From positions 1 to 62,679 of the forward strand of contig NZ_MUHU01000018.1 of NCBI RefSeq assembly GCF_002105195.1: a stretch of 62,679 bases of DNA, written 5' to 3'. How positions within the stretch are numbered: position 1 is the first letter of the stretch; each line of letters opens with the position of its first letter. A model generated the notes under the pieces. It did not search any database, was not told the DNA's origin, and saw nothing but the letters and a program-made list of their open reading frames with translations. Source of the stretch: Derxia lacustris. GTDB taxonomy: Bacteria > Pseudomonadota > Gammaproteobacteria > Burkholderiales > Burkholderiaceae_E. Of the stretch, positions 16,211 to 25,122 are shown piece by piece. The position numbers were made by a program, and so were the translations under genes.

Positions 16211-17191
16211 TTACTTCGACGCGATCTGCTTGTTCAGCTCGGCCAGCTTGGCGTCGATGTCGCGCAGCTGCCTGGCGCGCTCGTCGGCGGAAAGCGCCGC
16301 GTCCTGCTCGACCGTGCTGCGCTTCTTCGCCAGCTCAATCTGGCGGATCGCGACCAGTTGCAGATCGCTCGACGCGCGGAAGCCGCTATAGCCCACGGCG
16401 GCCAGGTTCTCGGCCTCGCGCGGCTGCTTGCCGTAGGCCAGGAAGAAGTCGCGCAGCTTCTTCTTGGTGGCGTCGTCCAGGTCGCGGCGCCAGACCAGCG
16501 GATCGCTCGGGATCATCGGCGAGCGCCAGATCTCGCGCACCGACTTCATCTGCTCCGGATGCGTGAGCGCGAAGCGGTCCCAGTTCTCGGTGTTGTTGGT
16601 GGCCACGTCCACTTGCCTGTTGACCACCGCCAGCAGATTGGTCTCGTGATTGGCGCGCACCGTGCGCTTGAAGTCCTTGAGCGGATCGACGCCGGCCATG
16701 CCGAACGCGAAATAGCCCGGGATCACCGTGCCGCTCGTGGAGTTGGGATCGCCATAGCCGAGCGTGAGGCCGGCGCGCTGCTTGACCACATCGTCGAGCG
16801 ACTTGAGCGGGCTGTCCTTCTGCACGATGAGCAGCGAGTAATAGCCCTCGTTGCCGTCCTTGCCGACCACCTTGGCAAACACCTCGCCCTGGGCCCGGTC
16901 CACCGCCTCGATGGCCGACTTGTTGCCAAACCAGCCGACCTGCACCTTGTTGAAGCGCATGGCCTCGATCACGCCGGCGTAGTCGGTCGCGAAGAAGGGC
17001 TTGACCGTCAGACCGGTGGCGCGGGCCAGATCGTCGAGCACCGGCTGCCAGGCGCTCTTGAGGTTGGACGACGACTCGGTCGAGATGAAGCCGAAGGCGA
17101 TCTCGTTGCTCTGCGCTTGGGCGGCGTTGGCGAGCGGCAGCGTGGCGGCGGCGGCAAGCGCAAGACGCGCGATGGCCTGGCGACGGTTCAT
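16211..17191 (-). CDS. phnD: Phosphonate ABC transporter periplasmic substrate-binding protein PhnD
   Basis: The 326-residue protein begins with a signal peptide (MNRRQAIARLALAAAATLPL, cleavage near ANAAQAQ) and continues with the PhnD-type fold. Family blocks include GFISTESSSNLKSAWQPVLDDL, VGWFGNKSAIEAVDRAQGE, YGDPNSTSGTVIPGYFAF and DVATNNTENWDRF; the Ser/Thr-rich loop and the Glu/Asp residues around it bind the phosphonate and its amino group in E. coli PhnD. A charged C-terminal helix with Lys/Asp/Glu repeats is present. It lies between phnC (33 bases) and phnE (9 bases). Confidence 0.94.
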   Translation of the reverse strand: MNRRQAIARLALAAAATLPLANAAQAQSNEIAFGFISTESSSNLKSAWQPVLDDLARATGLTVKPFFATDYAGVIEAMRFNKVQVGWFGNKSAIEAVDRAQGEVFAKVVGKDGNEGYYSLLIVQKDSPLKSLDDVVKQRAGLTLGYGDPNSTSGTVIPGYFAFGMAGVDPLKDFKRTVRANHETNLLAVVNRQVDVATNNTENWDRFALTHPEQMKSVREIWRSPMIPSDPLVWRRDLDDATKKKLRDFFLAYGKQPREAENLAAVGYSGFRASSDLQLVAIRQIELAKKRSTVEQDAALSADERARQLRDIDAKLAELNKQIASK

Positions 17192-17224
17192 GGCGGATTT
17201 CCTTGAGGCGGGAGGAGAGGCGCG

Positions 17225-18070
17225 TCAGGCCGGTTGCGGCAGCGCGAAGAAATCGGGAGCGGACTCGGGCCGGGCGGCGGCCGGCGCGGCCAGCAGCTCG
17301 TCGGTCTGGGTGCCGTACAGGTCGCGCAGCCGCGCCGGCGTGAGGTCTTGCGTCGGGCCGTCGAACACCACCGCGCCGGCGCGCAGCGCGACCGTGCGCG
17401 GGCAGAAGGCAAATGCGTAATCGACCTGATGCAGCGACACCAGCACGGTCACGCCCAGCTCGCGGTTGAGTTCGGCCAGCAGCGCCATCACGCGGCGCGA
17501 GGATTCGGGGTCGAGCGAGGCGATCGGCTCATCGGCCAGGATCAGGCGCGCGCCCTGCACCAGCGCGCGCGAGATGGCGGCGCGCTGCTGCTGGCCGCCC
17601 GACAGCGTCGAGGCGCGCTGCCAGGCGCAGCCTTCGATGCCGACCCGGCGCAGCGCATCGAGCGCGCGTTCGCGCTCCGCCAACGGAAACCGCCCGAGTA
17701 GGCCGCGCCACAACGGCAGCCGGTGCAGCGCGCCGACCAGCACATTGGTCAGCACCGGCAGCCGCTCGACCAGATTGAACTGCTGGAACACGCAGGCCAC
17801 GTCGGCGCGCTGGGCCCGCACATCGCGCGCGAGCCGGCCGCCGGACTGCACTTCGCGGCCAAACAGCCGCACCACCGACTGGCTGCCCGCATCGGCGCGA
17901 TGCAGCCCGTTGAGATGACGCAGCAGCGTGCTCTTGCCCGAGCCCGAGGCGCCGAGCAGCGCGACCATCTCGCCGCGCCGCACGCTCAGCGACACACCGC
18001 GCAGCGCCGGCTGGCCGCCGAAGCGCTTGCTCAAGCCCGTCACTTCGATTGCGTTGCTGTCGTTGGACAT
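17225..18070 (-). CDS. phnC: Phosphonate ABC transporter ATP-binding protein PhnC
   Basis: The 281-residue ATPase of the phosphonate importer has Walker [11 protein letters not shown]-loop [10 protein letters not shown], signature [15 protein letters not shown], Walker [17 protein letters not shown] and switch SLHQVDYAF, all typical of PhnC. A C-terminal extension of about 35 residues follows the conserved [10 protein letters not shown]. The start [10 protein letters not shown] is preceded by GGAGGGG; an in-frame upstream extension has no such site and a low-complexity translation. It is the first gene of the phnCDE-HD operon. A candidate PHO box lies 75 bases upstream. Confidence 0.94.
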   Translation of the reverse strand: MSNDSNAIEVTGLSKRFGGQPALRGVSLSVRRGEMVALLGASGSGKSTLLRHLNGLHRADAGSQSVVRLFGREVQSGGRLARDVRAQRADVACVFQQFNLVERLPVLTNVLVGALHRLPLWRGLLGRFPLAERERALDALRRVGIEGCAWQRASTLSGGQQQRAAISRALVQGARLILADEPIASLDPESSRRVMALLAELNRELGVTVLVSLHQVDYAFAFCPRTVALRAGAVVFDGPTQDLTPARLRDLYGTQTDELLAAPAAARPESAPDFFALPQPA

Positions 18071-18144
18071 CGCCCCTCCGCAGGCGCCATGGCCCGAATC
18101 GCCCGGATCGTCGGCGCGCGGGGTGACGTGTGCGTGAAGCGGGG

Positions 18145-18162
18145 CTGACAGGCGCGTGACGG
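18145..18162 (-). promoter_or_regulatory. Candidate PHO box upstream of phnC
   Basis: On the - strand CCGTCACGCGCCTGTCAG matches the PhoB box CTGTCAT-N4-CTGTCAT at 11 of 14 defined positions, with correct 7+4+7 spacing. It lies 75 bases before phnC. Phosphate-starvation control of phosphonate uptake is usual in enteric bacteria. The match is imperfect, so the call is moderate. Confidence 0.4.
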
Positions 18163-18380
18163 TTTGCGGCGACCGCCGGTCGCAACACCCTTGCCCGCCG
18201 CGTAACGCTTCGATTCGCCGACGGCGGCCGCGACCTTCACGGCGAAGACTGCGGCTCCATTGGCCAGCGGCCACAGGGGCCGCACCGGTTGCGCGCGCCC
18301 CGTCCGGCGCCGCGCCGGCGAGCCTTGTTTCCGGCGCCCGCTCCTTCTCCGGCATGGCGCCGGGCATCGGAGCCCGATCC

Positions 18381-20399
18381 ATGACCCGCCTTCCTCCCGG
18401 CACGCGCCCGCTGCTCCTCGTTGCACTGGCGGCGCCGCTGCTGCTTGCCCTCGCCCCGGCCCATGCCGACGGCACGCCCGAAGCGGGCACGCCCAACGCC
18501 GTCGCGGCCGACAAGGCCGGCGGCAATGCCGACGCCGGCAAGACCGTGTTCCAGAACCAGTGCGCGTCCTGCCACACCGTCATGCCGGGCAAGAACGGCT
18601 TTGGCCCGTCGCTCGCGGGCGTGGTCGGCCGGCACGCCGGCAGCCTGCGCGACTACAAGTACACCGACGCGATGGCGCACTCGGGCCTGACGTGGAACGA
18701 GGCGGAGATCGAATCCTTCATCGCCTCGTCGACCGCCAAGCTGCCCGGCACCGCGATGGCCGTGGCCGTCGCCGATCCCAAGGCGCGCGCCGACGTGGTC
18801 GCCTATCTCAAGACGCTCGGCGCGCCCGATGCCGCCAGCGCCGCGCCGCCCAGGGCGCCCACGCCCATCGCCGGCGGCCCCACGCAGGCCCAGCTGATGA
18901 ACGCCGCCGCCGACCGCGCCAACTGGCTCTACGCCAGCAAGGACTGGTCGGGCCAGCATTACGTCGACCTCAGGCAGATCACGCCGGCCAACGCGGGCCA
19001 GCTGCGCGCGACCTGCATCTACCGCTCCAACACGGCCGGCTCCACGCAGACCAATCCGCTCGTGTTCGACGGCGTCATGTACTTCACCATCGACGAGAGC
19101 ACGGTCGCCATCGACGCCGCGACCTGCCGGCCGCGCTGGACCCATCGCTGGGCCATGAAGGACGCCGCGCTGTCGAAGAGCAACCGCGGCGTCGCCATCA
19201 AGGACGGCCGGCTGGTGCGCGGCACGCCCGACGGCTATCTGCTCGAACTCAACATGGCCGACGGCTCCGAAATCTGGAGCCGCAAGATCGCCGACGCGAA
19301 GAACAGCCAGTACCTGAGCATGCCGCCGCTCATCTACGGCGACAGCATCGTCTACGGGCCCGCCGGCGCAGACTGGGGCGCCAAGAACTGGGTCGGCGCC
19401 TTCGACCTGAAAACCGGCGAACCGCGCTGGCGCTTCAACGTGATCCCCGACGACAACGAGCCCGGCGCCGACAGCTGGCCCAGCGCCCAGGCGCGCCAGC
19501 ACGGCGGCGGCAGCCTGTGGACGCCGTTCACGCTCGACGCCGCCAAGGGCGTGCTCTGGGTGCCGGTCGGCAACCCGGCGCCCGACTTCTACCGCGACGC
19601 CCGCGTGGGCGCGAACCTGTACACCAACTCGGCCGTCGCGCTCGACATCGACACCGGCAAGCTGCTCTGGTATCGCCAGTTCGGCCCGGCCGACGAGCAC
19701 GACCGCGACCTGAGCCAGACCAGCCCGCTGTTCAGCGTGGCCAGCGGCGGCGGCAAGCCGCGCGACCTGATCGCCATCGGCGGCAAGGACGGGCTGCTGC
19801 GCGTGCTCGACCGCAACAGCCACGAGCAGCTCTGGCAGGCCGAGATCACCAGCCGCACCGACTTCGACGCCTCGCCCACGCCCGAGGGCGTGCATTCCTG
19901 CCCCGGCCTGCTCGGCGGGCTGGAATGGAACGGTCCGGCCTACAGCCCGCAGGCGCGCGCGCTCTACGTGTCCAGCATCGACTGGTGCGGCACCTTCACG
20001 CGCAGCGCCACGCCGCCGGCCTTCGTGGACAACTCGCACTACTACGGCGGCGCCGTGTCGCCCGACCCCGAGGACAGGAAGAAGGGCTGGATCCAGGCGC
20101 TCGACGCGACCACCGGCAAGGTGAAGTGGAAACGGCAATGGTCCACGCCGCTCGTGGCCGCGATCACCGCCACCAGCGGCGGCGTGCTGTTCACCGGCGA
20201 CCTCGACAACAACTTCCTCGCGCTCGACGCGGCCAGCGGCAAGACGCTCTACTCGTTCAACACCGGCGGCTCGGTGGGCGGCGGCGTCATCAGCTATGCG
20301 CTCGGCGGCAAGCAGTACGTGGCCACCACGAGTGGCGTGGTGTCGGGCTTCTTCGGCGGCACGGGCACGTCGGCGATCGTGGTGTTCGCGCTGCCGTAA
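18381..20399 (+). CDS. PQQ-dependent dehydrogenase with N-terminal cytochrome c domain
   Basis: The 672-residue periplasmic protein has a signal peptide ([20 protein letters not shown], ending near PAHA), then a class I cytochrome c domain (about residues 50-150: CASCHT heme site, distal Met in LPGTAMAV), then a PQQ eight-bladed propeller (about 175-672). Propeller motifs such as [21 protein letters not shown] and repeated Ala-Leu-Asp-x-x-(T/S)-G-K strands fit quinoprotein dehydrogenases. Known quinohemoprotein alcohol dehydrogenases carry the heme domain at the C terminus, so this order is unusual. I see no vicinal Cys-Cys pair as in methanol/ethanol dehydrogenases. The substrate is unknown. 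ATG 18381 was chosen because it begins the signal peptide. PQQ biosynthesis genes are not in the window. Confidence 0.88.
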   Translation: MTRLPPGTRPLLLVALAAPLLLALAPAHADGTPEAGTPNAVAADKAGGNADAGKTVFQNQCASCHTVMPGKNGFGPSLAGVVGRHAGSLRDYKYTDAMAHSGLTWNEAEIESFIASSTAKLPGTAMAVAVADPKARADVVAYLKTLGAPDAASAAPPRAPTPIAGGPTQAQLMNAAADRANWLYASKDWSGQHYVDLRQITPANAGQLRATCIYRSNTAGSTQTNPLVFDGVMYFTIDESTVAIDAATCRPRWTHRWAMKDAALSKSNRGVAIKDGRLVRGTPDGYLLELNMADGSEIWSRKIADAKNSQYLSMPPLIYGDSIVYGPAGADWGAKNWVGAFDLKTGEPRWRFNVIPDDNEPGADSWPSAQARQHGGGSLWTPFTLDAAKGVLWVPVGNPAPDFYRDARVGANLYTNSAVALDIDTGKLLWYRQFGPADEHDRDLSQTSPLFSVASGGGKPRDLIAIGGKDGLLRVLDRNSHEQLWQAEITSRTDFDASPTPEGVHSCPGLLGGLEWNGPAYSPQARALYVSSIDWCGTFTRSATPPAFVDNSHYYGGAVSPDPEDRKKGWIQALDATTGKVKWKRQWSTPLVAAITATSGGVLFTGDLDNNFLALDAASGKTLYSFNTGGSVGGGVISYALGGKQYVATTSGVVSGFFGGTGTSAIVVFALP

Positions 20400-20465
20400 C
20401 CGGCGCCGGCGCGGGCCGGGCGCAGCACAATCGGGGGACTTCTGCCCACGCCTCCGAAAGCCTCC

Positions 20466-21668
20466 ATGGACATCGTCCGCGCCATCGCCGACTACAACGC
20501 CGGCCGCGATCCCGAACGCCTCGCGCTCAAGTACGCAAAGATGCGCGGCGACCCCTTCGTGTTCCTGCGCGGCAGCTGCCACCTGTTCCACGACCGCATG
20601 CCGCAGGGCGGCGTGTTTGCCAGCGCCCCCGCCGCCTGGGCCTGCGGCGACCTGCATCTGGAGAACTTCGGCAGCTACAAGGCCGACAGCCGCCAGGTGC
20701 AGTTCGACATCAACGACTTCGACGAAGCCGCGCTCGCGCCCGCCAGCTGGGATCTGGCGCGGCTACTGACCAGCCTGCGCGTCGGTGCCTCTGGCCTCGG
20801 CATTTCCGCCGCCGAGACCGATGTGCTCTGCCGCGCCCAGCTCGCCGCCTACCGCGCCGCGCTGGCCGACGGCAAGGCCGGCTGGATCGACCGCGACACC
20901 GCCGACGGCCAGATCGGCGACCTGCTCGCCGACCTGCGCAACCGCAAGCGCGCCGACTACATCGGCAAGCGCACCGAGACGCGCGACGGGCATCTGCGCC
21001 TGCGCACCGACAACGGCAAGGCGCTGCCGGCCAGTCCGGAGCAGCGCGGCGCCGTGGCCGCCTTCCTCGACCGCTTCGCCGCCAGCCAGCCCGAGCCGCG
21101 CTTCTACAAGCTCATCGACGTGGCGCGCCGCATCGCCGGCACCGGCAGCCTGGGCGTGGAGCGCTATGTGCTGCTGGTGCGCGGCAAGGGCGACGGCCTC
21201 GAAGGCCATTACCTGCTCGACCTCAAGCGCGCGCTGCCGTCCACGCTGGCGCCCAAGGTGGCGCTCGCGCAGCCCGCGTGGGTGAGCGACGCCGACCGCA
21301 TCGTGCTGCTGCAACGGCGCATGCAGGCGGCGTCGATGGCCTTCCTGCACGCGGTGGACTTTGGCGGCCAGCCCTTCGTGCTGCGCGGCCTGCAACCGTC
21401 GGAAGACCGCGTGACGCTGGAGCGCAAGGCGCAGTCGCTGGCCGAGCTGCGCGCCACCATCGAGACGCTGGGCCGGCTGCTGGCCTGGGCGCAATTGCGC
21501 AGCAGCGGCCGGCAGGGCTCGGCCAATGCCGATGCGCTGATCGCCTGGGCCGGCGACCCGCACTGGCCGCCCGAGCTGCTGGCCGCCACCGAAGCGCTGG
21601 CGGCCCGGACGCGCGCCGATTCGGCCGCCTTCGACGCCGCCTGTGCCGACGGCAGCCTGCATGCCTGA
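20466..21668 (+). CDS. DUF2252 family protein (kinase-like fold)
   Basis: The 400-residue cytoplasmic protein is a DUF2252 member. Signature blocks are MRGDPFVFLRGSCHLFH, the kinase-like catalytic segment WACGDLHLENFGSY, and VQFDINDFDEAALAPASWDLARLLTS; the last resembles the metal-binding Asp of aminoglycoside kinase-like folds. The reaction is unknown to me. Its stop lies 8 bases inside the SulP gene, so the two are translationally coupled, hinting at a shared role. It follows the PQQ dehydrogenase by 66 bases on the same strand. Confidence 0.85.
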   Translation: MDIVRAIADYNAGRDPERLALKYAKMRGDPFVFLRGSCHLFHDRMPQGGVFASAPAAWACGDLHLENFGSYKADSRQVQFDINDFDEAALAPASWDLARLLTSLRVGASGLGISAAETDVLCRAQLAAYRAALADGKAGWIDRDTADGQIGDLLADLRNRKRADYIGKRTETRDGHLRLRTDNGKALPASPEQRGAVAAFLDRFAASQPEPRFYKLIDVARRIAGTGSLGVERYVLLVRGKGDGLEGHYLLDLKRALPSTLAPKVALAQPAWVSDADRIVLLQRRMQAASMAFLHAVDFGGQPFVLRGLQPSEDRVTLERKAQSLAELRATIETLGRLLAWAQLRSSGRQGSANADALIAWAGDPHWPPELLAATEALAARTRADSAAFDAACADGSLHA

Positions 21669-23319
21669 CGCAGCGCAAACCGCCGTGCCCGGCTGGCGCG
21701 ATGCCGCCGCCGGCCTCTGCGTGGCCGGCCTGCTGATTCCGGAAGCCGTCGCCTATGCCGGGCTGGCGCGCGTGCCGGCCGGCCATGCGCTCGCGGCCGC
21801 GCTGGCCGGGCTGCTGGTCTACGGCCTGCTCGGCGGCAGCCGGTTTGCCGTGGTGTCGCCGACCTCGTCCACCGCCACGCTGGCGGCGGCGGCGGTGCTG
21901 GCGCTGCCGGCCACCGGTGCCGATCCGGGCGCGTTTCTGCAAGCCCTTGCAGCGCTGGTGCTGCTGGCCGGTGCGGCGCTGGCGCTGCTGGGCGTGGCGC
22001 GGCAAGGCCAGCTGTCGGGGCTGGTGTCGCGGCCGGTGCTGCGCGGCTTCGGCTTTGCGCTGGCGCTGTCGATCGTGCTGCGCCAGCTGCCCGATGCGCT
22101 CGGCCTGCCACTGCCGCACGACGCCGGCGCCGATCCGCTGCATGTGCTGATCTACACCGCGCGCCATGCCGCCGACTGGCATCGCGCCAGCCTGCTGGTG
22201 GCGCTGGCCACCGGCGCGCTGATTGCGCTGCTGCGGCGCTGGCCGGCGCTGCCGGGCTTTCTCATCGCGATGCTGGCGGCGGTCGCGGCGTCGCAGGCGC
22301 TCGGGCTGGAGGCGCGCGGCGTGGCCACGGTCGGCCGCATCGCCGCGCCGGCGTTTGCGCCCGCCTTGCCGCTGCTGCCGCTCGACCAGTGGCTGCGCGC
22401 GGCCGAGCTGGCCTTCGGCGTGGTGGTGCTGGTGTTCGCCGAATCGTGGGGCAGCATCCGCGGGCTGGCGCTGGCGCATGGCGACAGCATCGACGCCGAC
22501 CGCGAGCTGCGCGCGCTGGGCCTGTGCAATCTGGCGTCGGCGCTGTTGCAGGGGCTGCCGGTGGGCGCGGGGTTTTCGGCCAGTCAGGCCAATGCGGCGG
22601 CCGGCGCGCAAAGCCGGCGCGCCGGACTGATGGCGTTTGCGGCCATCGGCGCGGTGCTGGCGTTTGGCCTGCCGGCGCTGGCGCTGCTGCCGCGCCCGGT
22701 GCTGGCGGTGGCGGTGATCGCGGCGCTCTGGCACTCGCTGTCGCCGGCGCCGCTGCTGGCGGTGTGGCGCATGCGGCGCGACCGGGTGCTGCTGCTCGGC
22801 GCGGTCGCGGCGGTGCTGGGCTTTGGCGTGCTGCACGGCATGCTCGCGGCGGTCGGGCTGTCGCTGGTGGCGGCGCTGCGGCGCTTCAGCCAGCCGGTGG
22901 TGCATGAGCTGGGGCGGCTCGGCAGCACGCGCAATTTCGTGGTGACCGATGCCCATCCCGATGCGCTGGCGCTGCCCGGCCTGATCGTGCTGCGGCCCGA
23001 GGAGCCGCTGTTCTTTGCCAGCGCCGAGCGCGTGGTGCATGAGGTGATCGAGCGCGCCGGCCAACGCCGCGGCCTGCGCGCCGTGGTGCTCAGCCTGGAA
23101 GAAAGCTCCGACCTCGACAGCACCGCGGTGGAGTGCCTGATGGAGCTGTCGCGCCGGCTGGAGCGCAACGGCCAGACCCTGCTGCTGGCGCGCGCCAAGG
23201 ACCGCGTGCGCGAACTGCTGGCGCGCTGCGACCCCGACGGCGTGGGCCGGCAGGCGCGCATGACCTTCAGCGTGGCCGATGCGGTGGCGCTGGCTGCGGC
23301 AGACGCGCCCGGCGGCTGA
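21661..23319 (+). CDS. SulP-family anion transporter with STAS domain
   Basis: The 552-residue inner-membrane protein has the SulP core (about 10-12 transmembrane segments, residues 10-415) with GLCVAGLLIPEAVAYAGLARVPAG and FAVVSPTSSTATLAAAA, and a C-terminal cytoplasmic STAS domain (about 440-545) with VVLSLEESSDLDSTAVECLMEL. The family moves sulfate, bicarbonate, C4-dicarboxylates or other anions; the substrate cannot be told here. ATG 21661 is used, inside the end of the DUF2252 gene; an ATG 18 bases earlier is also possible. The 172 bases that follow are non-coding, with no clear terminator. Confidence 0.88.
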   Translation: MPDAAQTAVPGWRDAAAGLCVAGLLIPEAVAYAGLARVPAGHALAAALAGLLVYGLLGGSRFAVVSPTSSTATLAAAAVLALPATGADPGAFLQALAALVLLAGAALALLGVARQGQLSGLVSRPVLRGFGFALALSIVLRQLPDALGLPLPHDAGADPLHVLIYTARHAADWHRASLLVALATGALIALLRRWPALPGFLIAMLAAVAASQALGLEARGVATVGRIAAPAFAPALPLLPLDQWLRAAELAFGVVVLVFAESWGSIRGLALAHGDSIDADRELRALGLCNLASALLQGLPVGAGFSASQANAAAGAQSRRAGLMAFAAIGAVLAFGLPALALLPRPVLAVAVIAALWHSLSPAPLLAVWRMRRDRVLLLGAVAAVLGFGVLHGMLAAVGLSLVAALRRFSQPVVHELGRLGSTRNFVVTDAHPDALALPGLIVLRPEEPLFFASAERVVHEVIERAGQRRGLRAVVLSLEESSDLDSTAVECLMELSRRLERNGQTLLLARAKDRVRELLARCDPDGVGRQARMTFSVADAVALAAADAPGG

Positions 23320-23491
23320 ACGCCGCCGCCTGTGCGCAAATCCCTCCGCTCGCCAGGGTTGGCGGCGCCGTGCGGCGGCAGTCCCTTGCAAGCGCCCGCT
23401 ACGCTCGGCAGATTTGCTCGGCCGAGCCCAGAGCGCATGACGCGCCCCGGGCCTCAACCCGGCTCGGCACCTCCCACCGACCGCCGCCTCC

Positions 23492-24580
23492 ATGCCCAGC
23501 CCAATCCTCCGCCGCGCCGCCCTCCTCCCCTGCCTGCTGCTGATGTACGCCGCCCCGGCCTCGGCCCACATCAAGTGGTTCAACAGCAAGATCAACCTGA
23601 TGATTCCGCCGCGCGGCCTCGACGAGGTCGTGGCGCTCACGCCCTTCGCCTGGATCTTTGCCGCCGCGATCGCGGTGCTGTTCGCCGCGTCGCTGCTCGA
23701 CTCGTATCTGGTCGGCCGCAACACCGGCATCGCGCAGCGGCTGGCCCGCGTCGACCGCAGCTTCGAGGGCCGCACCTATCTGTTCCTGCGCGTGCTGGTG
23801 GCGGTGTTCTTCGCCATCCTGGGCAGCGAGCACAGCGTGCTGCTCACGCCCGAATCGACCACCTCGGCCTGGTGGGTGGCCAATCTGCAATACCTGATCG
23901 CGGCCACCGCGCTGCTGCCGGCCACCGGCTGGATCGCGGCCACCGGCATCGTGCTGCTCTACGGCATGGGCATCGAATGCCTCGGCCTGTTCCACATGCT
24001 CGACTACCCGGCCTTCCTGGGCGCGGCCGCCTATCTGCTGCTGATGTCGCTGCGGCCCGAGCTGCATGTGCGCGCGCTGGCCATCCTGCGCATCGCCACC
24101 GCGCTCACGCTGATGGTCGGCGCGGCCGAGAAGTTCGGCTATCCGAACTGGAGCTTCGAGCTGCTGCACGACTACCCGGTGCTGCGCTTTGGCATGACCG
24201 ATCTGGAGTTCTACATGGCCGGCGCCGGCATGGTCGAATTCGCGCTCGCCTATCTGGTGCTGTTCGGCCGGCTGTCGGGCAAGGCCGGCTCGGCGCTGCT
24301 GTTCTGCCTGATGTCGGCGGCGATCCTGCTGTTCGGCTGGATGGACTTCGTCGGCCATGCGCTGTTTCTGGCGGCGCTGTTCGCGCTGACCTGGAACCGC
24401 AACCCGATCGCCGAGCGGATGCAGGTGCGCGGCCGGCATGGCGTGCTGGCGACGGCGGCGCTCAGCAGCCTGCTGTTCGCCGCGCTGCTGCCGGCGGCGG
24501 TGGCCGGCTACCGCTATGCCGACATCCATCTGGTGACGCTGTGCAGCACCCAGCCCAACGGGGTGCATATCCATCGGTAA
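23492..24580 (+). CDS. Polytopic inner-membrane protein of unknown function
   Basis: The 362-residue protein starts with a signal-like segment (MPSPILRRAALLPCLLLMYA, then APASAHIKWF) and contains about eight further hydrophobic helices. Motifs include TLMVGAAEKFGYPNWSFELL, which resembles DoxX-like proteins, plus FFAILGSEHSVLLTPES and MDFVGHALFLAALFALTWN. The C terminus (ADIHLVTLCSTQPNGVHIHR) is Cys/His-bearing and probably soluble. I do not recognise a characterised homologue. It stands alone on the + strand between the SulP gene and the convergent HxlR regulator. Confidence 0.75.
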   Translation: MPSPILRRAALLPCLLLMYAAPASAHIKWFNSKINLMIPPRGLDEVVALTPFAWIFAAAIAVLFAASLLDSYLVGRNTGIAQRLARVDRSFEGRTYLFLRVLVAVFFAILGSEHSVLLTPESTTSAWWVANLQYLIAATALLPATGWIAATGIVLLYGMGIECLGLFHMLDYPAFLGAAAYLLLMSLRPELHVRALAILRIATALTLMVGAAEKFGYPNWSFELLHDYPVLRFGMTDLEFYMAGAGMVEFALAYLVLFGRLSGKAGSALLFCLMSAAILLFGWMDFVGHALFLAALFALTWNRNPIAERMQVRGRHGVLATAALSSLLFAALLPAAVAGYRYADIHLVTLCSTQPNGVHIHR

Positions 24581-24598
24581 GGCACGGCCGGCGGCGCC

Positions 24599-25036
24599 TC
24601 ACTGGCCGGCGCGCGCCGCCATCACCCGGCCCAGATTCAGCTCGATCCAGTCGGCCAGCGCGCCGACCCGCGCCGCCACCTCCTCGCCCAGCGGCGTGAG
24701 CCGGTATTCGACGCGCGGCGGCACCTCGGGATAGGCGGTGCGCTCGACGAAGCCGTCGCCCTCCAGCCCTTGCAGCGTCTGCGCCAGCATCTTTTCGCTC
24801 ACGCCGCCGACCTTGCGCCGCAGCTCGCTGAAGCGATGCACGCCCTGTGCAAGCGCGACCAGCACCAGCACGCCCCAGCGGCTCGTCACATGCTGGAGCA
24901 CCGCGCGCGACGGACAGGCCGCCGCCATCAGCTCGCCGCGCCGCAGCGCCTCGGACAAGCCGACGCGCGGCTCGGCCATCACTGCCGGATTCACTGCCGC
25001 CGCCGGCCTGGCGCGCCTGCTCTTGACCGTTGCCAT
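24599..25036 (-). CDS. HxlR-family regulator (QorR/YtfH-like)
   Basis: The 145-residue winged-helix regulator has the HxlR core at about residues 42-135: CPSRAVLQHVTSRWGVLVLVAL, FSELRRKVGGVSEKMLAQTLQGLEGDGFVER and EYRLTPLGEEV. Cys41 sits at the position of the redox-active Cys in QorR/HypR-type members, so it may sense quinones or electrophiles. It is divergent from the qorB-like gene with 86 bases between, the same arrangement as ytfH/ytfG in E. coli. The interval is AT-rich and contains an imperfect dyad. Confidence 0.88.
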   Translation of the reverse strand: MATVKSRRARPAAAVNPAVMAEPRVGLSEALRRGELMAAACPSRAVLQHVTSRWGVLVLVALAQGVHRFSELRRKVGGVSEKMLAQTLQGLEGDGFVERTAYPEVPPRVEYRLTPLGEEVAARVGALADWIELNLGRVMAARAGQ

Positions 25037-25057
25037 GACACTTACCTTTTTGTGCGT

Positions 25058-25074
25058 ACTTACGTTTCGTTAGT
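25058..25074. promoter_or_regulatory. Imperfect dyad between the HxlR and qorB-like genes, candidate operator
   Basis: ACTTACGTTTCGTTAGT is an inverted repeat of two 7-bp arms with one mismatch and a 3-bp centre, in the 86-bp divergent promoter. A further half-site, CACTTAC, lies at 25039-25045. HxlR dimers bind such dyads, so autoregulation and control of the reductase are likely. Confidence 0.45.
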
Positions 25075-25122
25075 GCCAAGTCTAAGCTGCGCGGCACCTC
25101 AACGACAGCACTGGAGTCACCC

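Noticed and set aside
14807..17206. 799-residue open frame over phnD, phnE and the HD gene
   Set aside because: Shadow frame; Gln/His/Arg-rich and spans three well-supported genes.
18237..20657. 806-residue open frame antisense to the PQQ dehydrogenase
   Set aside because: Shadow frame with Val/Gly/Ala/Arg repeats and no domain.
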